From JASHSH01 sp036490215 (GTDB lineage Bacteria; Pseudomonadota; Alphaproteobacteria; Rhodospirillales; Magnetospirillaceae), in assembly GCA_036490215.1 (NCBI GenBank), contig DASXEH010000082.1:1-33853 (forward strand): a stretch of 33,853 nt of DNA, read 5' to 3'. The translations under genes and the position numbers were made by a program. Below the pieces are notes generated by a model. The model saw only the letters and a program-made list of their open reading frames with translations. It made no database searches and was not told where the DNA came from. This document shows positions 32,164-33,853 of the stretch, one piece after another; position 1 is the stretch's first letter; the number at the start of each line of letters is the position of its first letter.

Positions 32164-32295
32164 CGGATACCTCCGTGATCGTGTGGGCGTCCGTCGGATG
32201 ACGGCGGCTGTCAGCGATCACGGTGGCGGAAGGGGGCCGGTCCGAAATAGGGCGATCTCGGAGGGTGGCGAAAGCGCATCCCGAGAGATCGGGCG
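32164..32295 (-). promoter_or_regulatory. Leader region before the HTH-repA-par operon
   Basis: These 132 bases hold no gene. Being the largest gap between the activator genes and the repA operon, they are the likely site of the promoter that the FseA-like activator controls. GGAGGTATCCG ends just before ATG 32163 and serves as its ribosome-binding site. No clear operator dyad is visible. Confidence 0.4.
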
Positions 32296-32805
32296 CTACA
32301 CGCGACGGCGATAAGGATGAAGGAGAAGACGGCGATAGCCGCCGCGCATCATCGAGAATCCAAGCCGGATGATCCGACCCGTCTGATCTCGCAGTTCGTG
32401 CGAAATCCAGTCGCGCTTGGAGATAGGGGAAGTATGGAACAGAACTGCGGCGATCTCGGGGTAGGTCGCGCGTTCAAGCCGGCCATCGAGCGCGCGCAGC
32501 GCGAGGATGAGCCGGTTCCGCCGCTCGGGTGTCAGCATGCCGGTGTCGGGACCTGGCCTCCGGCCGGTCAGCGTGCGCCACAGCCGGAGCGCGGCGGCGG
32601 CGCGAATGTCGAAGAGCTTGTCGAGAGGGAGGAGAACCGCGACGGCGCCTCCGACCTTCTCCTCTCGATGAAGCCGCAGGCGCGCGCCGCGCAGTTCGAC
32701 GACCTGGTCGTCGTCTTCAATAGCGAGAAGGGATTGGATGCTGCGCGCGTCGAGCCCGAATCTAGGATCGGCGAGGCCGTCCGCGCCTATGGTCAGAGTC
32801 ACCAC
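32296..32805 (-). CDS. DUF2285 domain, second half of an FseA-like activator
   Basis: Read alone from GTG 32805 this is 169 residues (MVTLTIGADGLADPRFG...). The conserved DUF2285 part is GRRPGPDTGMLTPERRNRLILALRALDGRLERATYPEIAAVLFHTSPISKRDWISHELRDQTGRIIRLGFSMMRGGYRRLLLHPYRRR. The frame is open well upstream of the GTG, through ARHAALWTARTLPSVV, which belongs to the normal DUF6499-DUF2285 protein. The upstream half is encoded one frame away at 32762-33064. A +1 shift at UUU (32869-32867) would give one 255-residue protein. In the Mesorhizobium island, FseA is made this way and activates excision. A separately translated DUF2285 product is also possible. Confidence 0.88.
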   Translation of the reverse strand: MVTLTIGADGLADPRFGLDARSIQSLLAIEDDDQVVELRGARLRLHREEKVGGAVAVLLPLDKLFDIRAAAALRLWRTLTGRRPGPDTGMLTPERRNRLILALRALDGRLERATYPEIAAVLFHTSPISKRDWISHELRDQTGRIIRLGFSMMRGGYRRLLLHPYRRRV

Positions 32806-33064
32806 ACTCGGGAGGGTCCGGGCCGTCCAGAGCGCGGCGTGTCGCGCGGGATTTAAATTTCGCTTGAAATCGTACCCCCCAGCGCCGGGCGAACGCCTCG
32901 GCCTCGACGGCCTCGAGCGTTCGCTTCCGGCTGTTGCGCGCCAGGCGCGCGTGATCGCTCAGAAAGTCGGGATTCCGCAGTAGAAACTCATAGGCGAAGG
33001 CAGGCGCGTCGAGCGGTCGCAAGTCCTCATACGCGCTCGCCGATCGCCAATCGGCGCGAGCCAT
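32762..33064 (-). CDS. DUF6499 domain, first half of an FseA-like activator
   Basis: From ATG 33064, nine bases after AGGAG, the frame reads MARADWRSASAYEDLRPLDAPAFAYEFLLRNPDFLSDHARLARNSRKRTLEAVEAEAFARRWGVRF, the N-terminal DUF6499 domain of DUF2285 regulators. After Phe66 the family similarity ends and the remaining 34 residues (rich in Arg, Ser, Pro) are without meaning; the true continuation is in the +1 frame. The start at 33070 (TTG) is unlikely. The unshifted product would be a 100-residue DUF6499-only protein. Whether this is a programmed shift or a decay of the gene has to be decided by homologues. Confidence 0.88.
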   Translation of the reverse strand: MARADWRSASAYEDLRPLDAPAFAYEFLLRNPDFLSDHARLARNSRKRTLEAVEAEAFARRWGVRFQAKFKSRATRRALDGPDPPECGDSDHRRGRPRRS

Positions 33065-33183
33065 GGGCAACGTCTCCTCTTGCCATTAGCCGTTCCACGG
33101 CCCTGAGCAGAGAGGATGCACGCTCTGGTGGCGGTCCGAAACGCACAGGGGTGGCAGGACGCGTTGCAAAACCTGCACGGAAC

Positions 33184-33462
33184 TTAGTGGGGTGCGCCAC
33201 CCTGGAGGAGGTGGCGGTAGCCCTTCTCCGTCATCCACCGAGCGCGGGCGAGATGGCTTTCCCAAGCCCGCCGAGCGCGGTTATGTTCCCGCGCCGGATC
33301 GATATGCAGGACGATCTTTGCAACTTCTCGCCAGTCGGCGCCTTCGGCGTCGGCGTCGAGAAGGCGCAAATAAGTGACGGCATGACGTTCATCGTAGCCG
33401 GTAAGGATAGCGGCCGTTGGGGCGACATCGTCCACCGGCGGGTCCAAGGGCGGCGACTGCAT
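33184..33462 (-). CDS. Single-domain DUF2285 protein, QseM-like
   Basis: A 92-residue protein, with APTAAILTGYDERHAVTYLRLLDADAEGADWREVAKIVLHIDPAREHNRARRAWESHLARARWMTEKGYRHLL, which is almost only a DUF2285 domain. In the Mesorhizobium symbiosis island the small DUF2285 protein QseM is an antiactivator of TraR and FseA. This protein has the same domain, size and neighbourhood, so the same role is inferred. GAGGAG lies five bases before ATG 33462. It is 48 bases downstream of the XRE gene. A gap of 119 bases separates it from the FseA-like genes. Confidence 0.8.
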   Translation of the reverse strand: MQSPPLDPPVDDVAPTAAILTGYDERHAVTYLRLLDADAEGADWREVAKIVLHIDPAREHNRARRAWESHLARARWMTEKGYRHLLQGGAPH

Positions 33463-33510
33463 CAAGGCTCCTCAGCGATACGGTTTCCTAAACGTTAACA
33501 CAAACCGGCT

Positions 33511-33789
33511 TCATCGTTTCAAGGTCGCTGGCCTTCTGGCTGGCCGCGTCGCCGGCTCTGCCTCATGAAGGAGCATCACGCCGCGACCACGGTCGGATTC
33601 GACGAACAGGATCCCGGCGCCTTCCAGAACACGGCGTACCTGATCGCGCGTGCCCTCGTGCACCTGGAGCTGCCTTTCGGACTCCAGACGCTTCAGGGCG
33701 GTTAGCGCCACCAGGGCTTTTTCGGCGAGCATCTCCTGCTTCCAATTCAGCAAGGCTCGCGCGGCCCGAACTTGTCGGCCGGTGATCAT
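33511..33789 (-). CDS. XRE-family regulator, QseC-like
   Basis: A 92-residue DNA-binding protein: MITGRQVRAARALLNWKQEMLAEKALVALTALKRLESERQLQVHEGTRDQVRRVLEGAGILFVESDRGRGVMLL, an HTH_3 domain with the short C-terminal strand common in small XRE repressors of Rhizobiales. GGAGG (33803-33799) lies nine bases before the ATG. The start codon overlaps a perfect 9-bp dyad, and a second dyad lies at 33832-33846; both are likely sites for autoregulation. QseC of the Mesorhizobium island is a comparable small XRE regulator, and the neighbour here is a QseM-like gene. Confidence 0.82.
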   Translation of the reverse strand: MITGRQVRAARALLNWKQEMLAEKALVALTALKRLESERQLQVHEGTRDQVRRVLEGAGILFVESDRGRGVMLLHEAEPATRPARRPATLKR

Positions 33790-33800
33790 TCATGATCACC
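33781..33800. promoter_or_regulatory. Dyad over the XRE start codon
   Basis: GGTGATCAT (33781-33789) is perfectly inverted as ATGATCACC (33792-33800) with two bases between. It covers the start codon and the end of the ribosome-binding site of the XRE gene, so a bound repressor, or the hairpin in mRNA, could block translation or transcription. Confidence 0.65.
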
Positions 33801-33831
33801 TCCGACAGACGATCTGCGCGCACCAGAAATA

Positions 33832-33846
33832 CGACTATAATAGTCG
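33832..33846. promoter_or_regulatory. Operator dyad with divergent -10 elements
   Basis: CGACTATAATAGTCG is a perfect 7-bp dyad with one central base. It contains TATAAT on the plus strand (33836-33841) and TATTAT on the minus strand (33842-33837). On the minus side, transcription would start about 40 bases before the XRE ATG. On the plus side an ATG stands at 33851-33853, ten bases after the -10, at the very edge of the window. Binding here would control both directions. Confidence 0.65.
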
Positions 33847-33853
33847 CTTTATG

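Noticed and set aside
33161..33180. A lux/tra-box-like sequence (TGCA-N5-TGCA) upstream of the FseA-like gene
   Set aside because: A TraR site would be expected there by analogy, but the flanks are not symmetrical and the half-sites are offset by one base. No traR is in the window.
1..33853. CRISPR arrays, tRNA genes and insertion sequences
   Set aside because: No regularly spaced repeats with spacers, no complete cloverleaf and no transposase were recognised on either strand.

Overview
The window is the left part, at least 32 kb, of an integrative and conjugative element (ICE) inserted at the 3' end of the chromosomal gene guaA. The host is most likely a Rhizobiales alphaproteobacterium of the Bradyrhizobium/Afipia/Rhodopseudomonas type. 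The grounds are the rsmB-guaA order, the GC-rich codon use, the palindromic intergenic repeat before guaA, and the repABC-independent RepA/ParA plus trb gene set. The right end of the element (attR) is not in the window.

Layout. Positions 1-1706 are chromosomal: the tail of an RsmB-like rRNA methyltransferase and guaA, whose 3' end is the likely attL. Positions 1707-1999 hold a strong intrinsic terminator and an array of CTGACGG motifs ahead of a P4-type tyrosine integrase (2000-3280). A small AlpA-type DNA-binding protein overlaps the integrase tail to tail. Positions 3.9-13 kb are cargo: a NIPSNAP protein coupled to a polysaccharide deacetylase, a monooxygenase-like small protein, two MFS transporters (one frameshifted), two paralogous DUF1579-like proteins, a SnoaL-like protein, an ECF sigma factor with a SnoaL-type C-terminal domain, and a DUF899 thioredoxin-like protein. 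A LysR regulator closes this part.

From 33.8 kb back to 14.0 kb, almost everything is on the minus strand and tightly packed, mostly with ATGA, GTGA or TGATG junctions. In transcription order: an XRE regulator, a single-domain DUF2285 protein, a DUF6499/DUF2285 activator split over two frames, a HTH protein (candidate excisionase), RepA, ParA, a ribbon-helix-helix protein, DUF2840, TraF, a lytic transglycosylase, a VirD2/RlxS-type relaxase, TraG, a CopG-like protein, TrbB-C-D-E-J-K-L-F-G-I and DUF2274. Together they encode DNA processing (relaxase, TraG), the P-type mating pore (Trb, TraF, transglycosylase), plasmid-like replication and partition (RepA, ParA, RHH), and a control module.

The most notable points are: (i) the control module at the right edge has the parts of the QseC/QseM/FseA switch of the Mesorhizobium symbiosis island, including two overlapping reading frames that would fuse by a +1 ribosomal frameshift at a UUU-C site; (ii) three iterons, a DnaA-box-like site and an A/T-rich stretch lie inside the 3' coding end of repA and look like an oriV; (iii) an inverted repeat followed by TTCCTG just upstream of the relaxase is a candidate oriT; (iv) the trbB ribosome-binding region can be sequestered in a hairpin. 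All functions come from reading the sequence; no database search was run.
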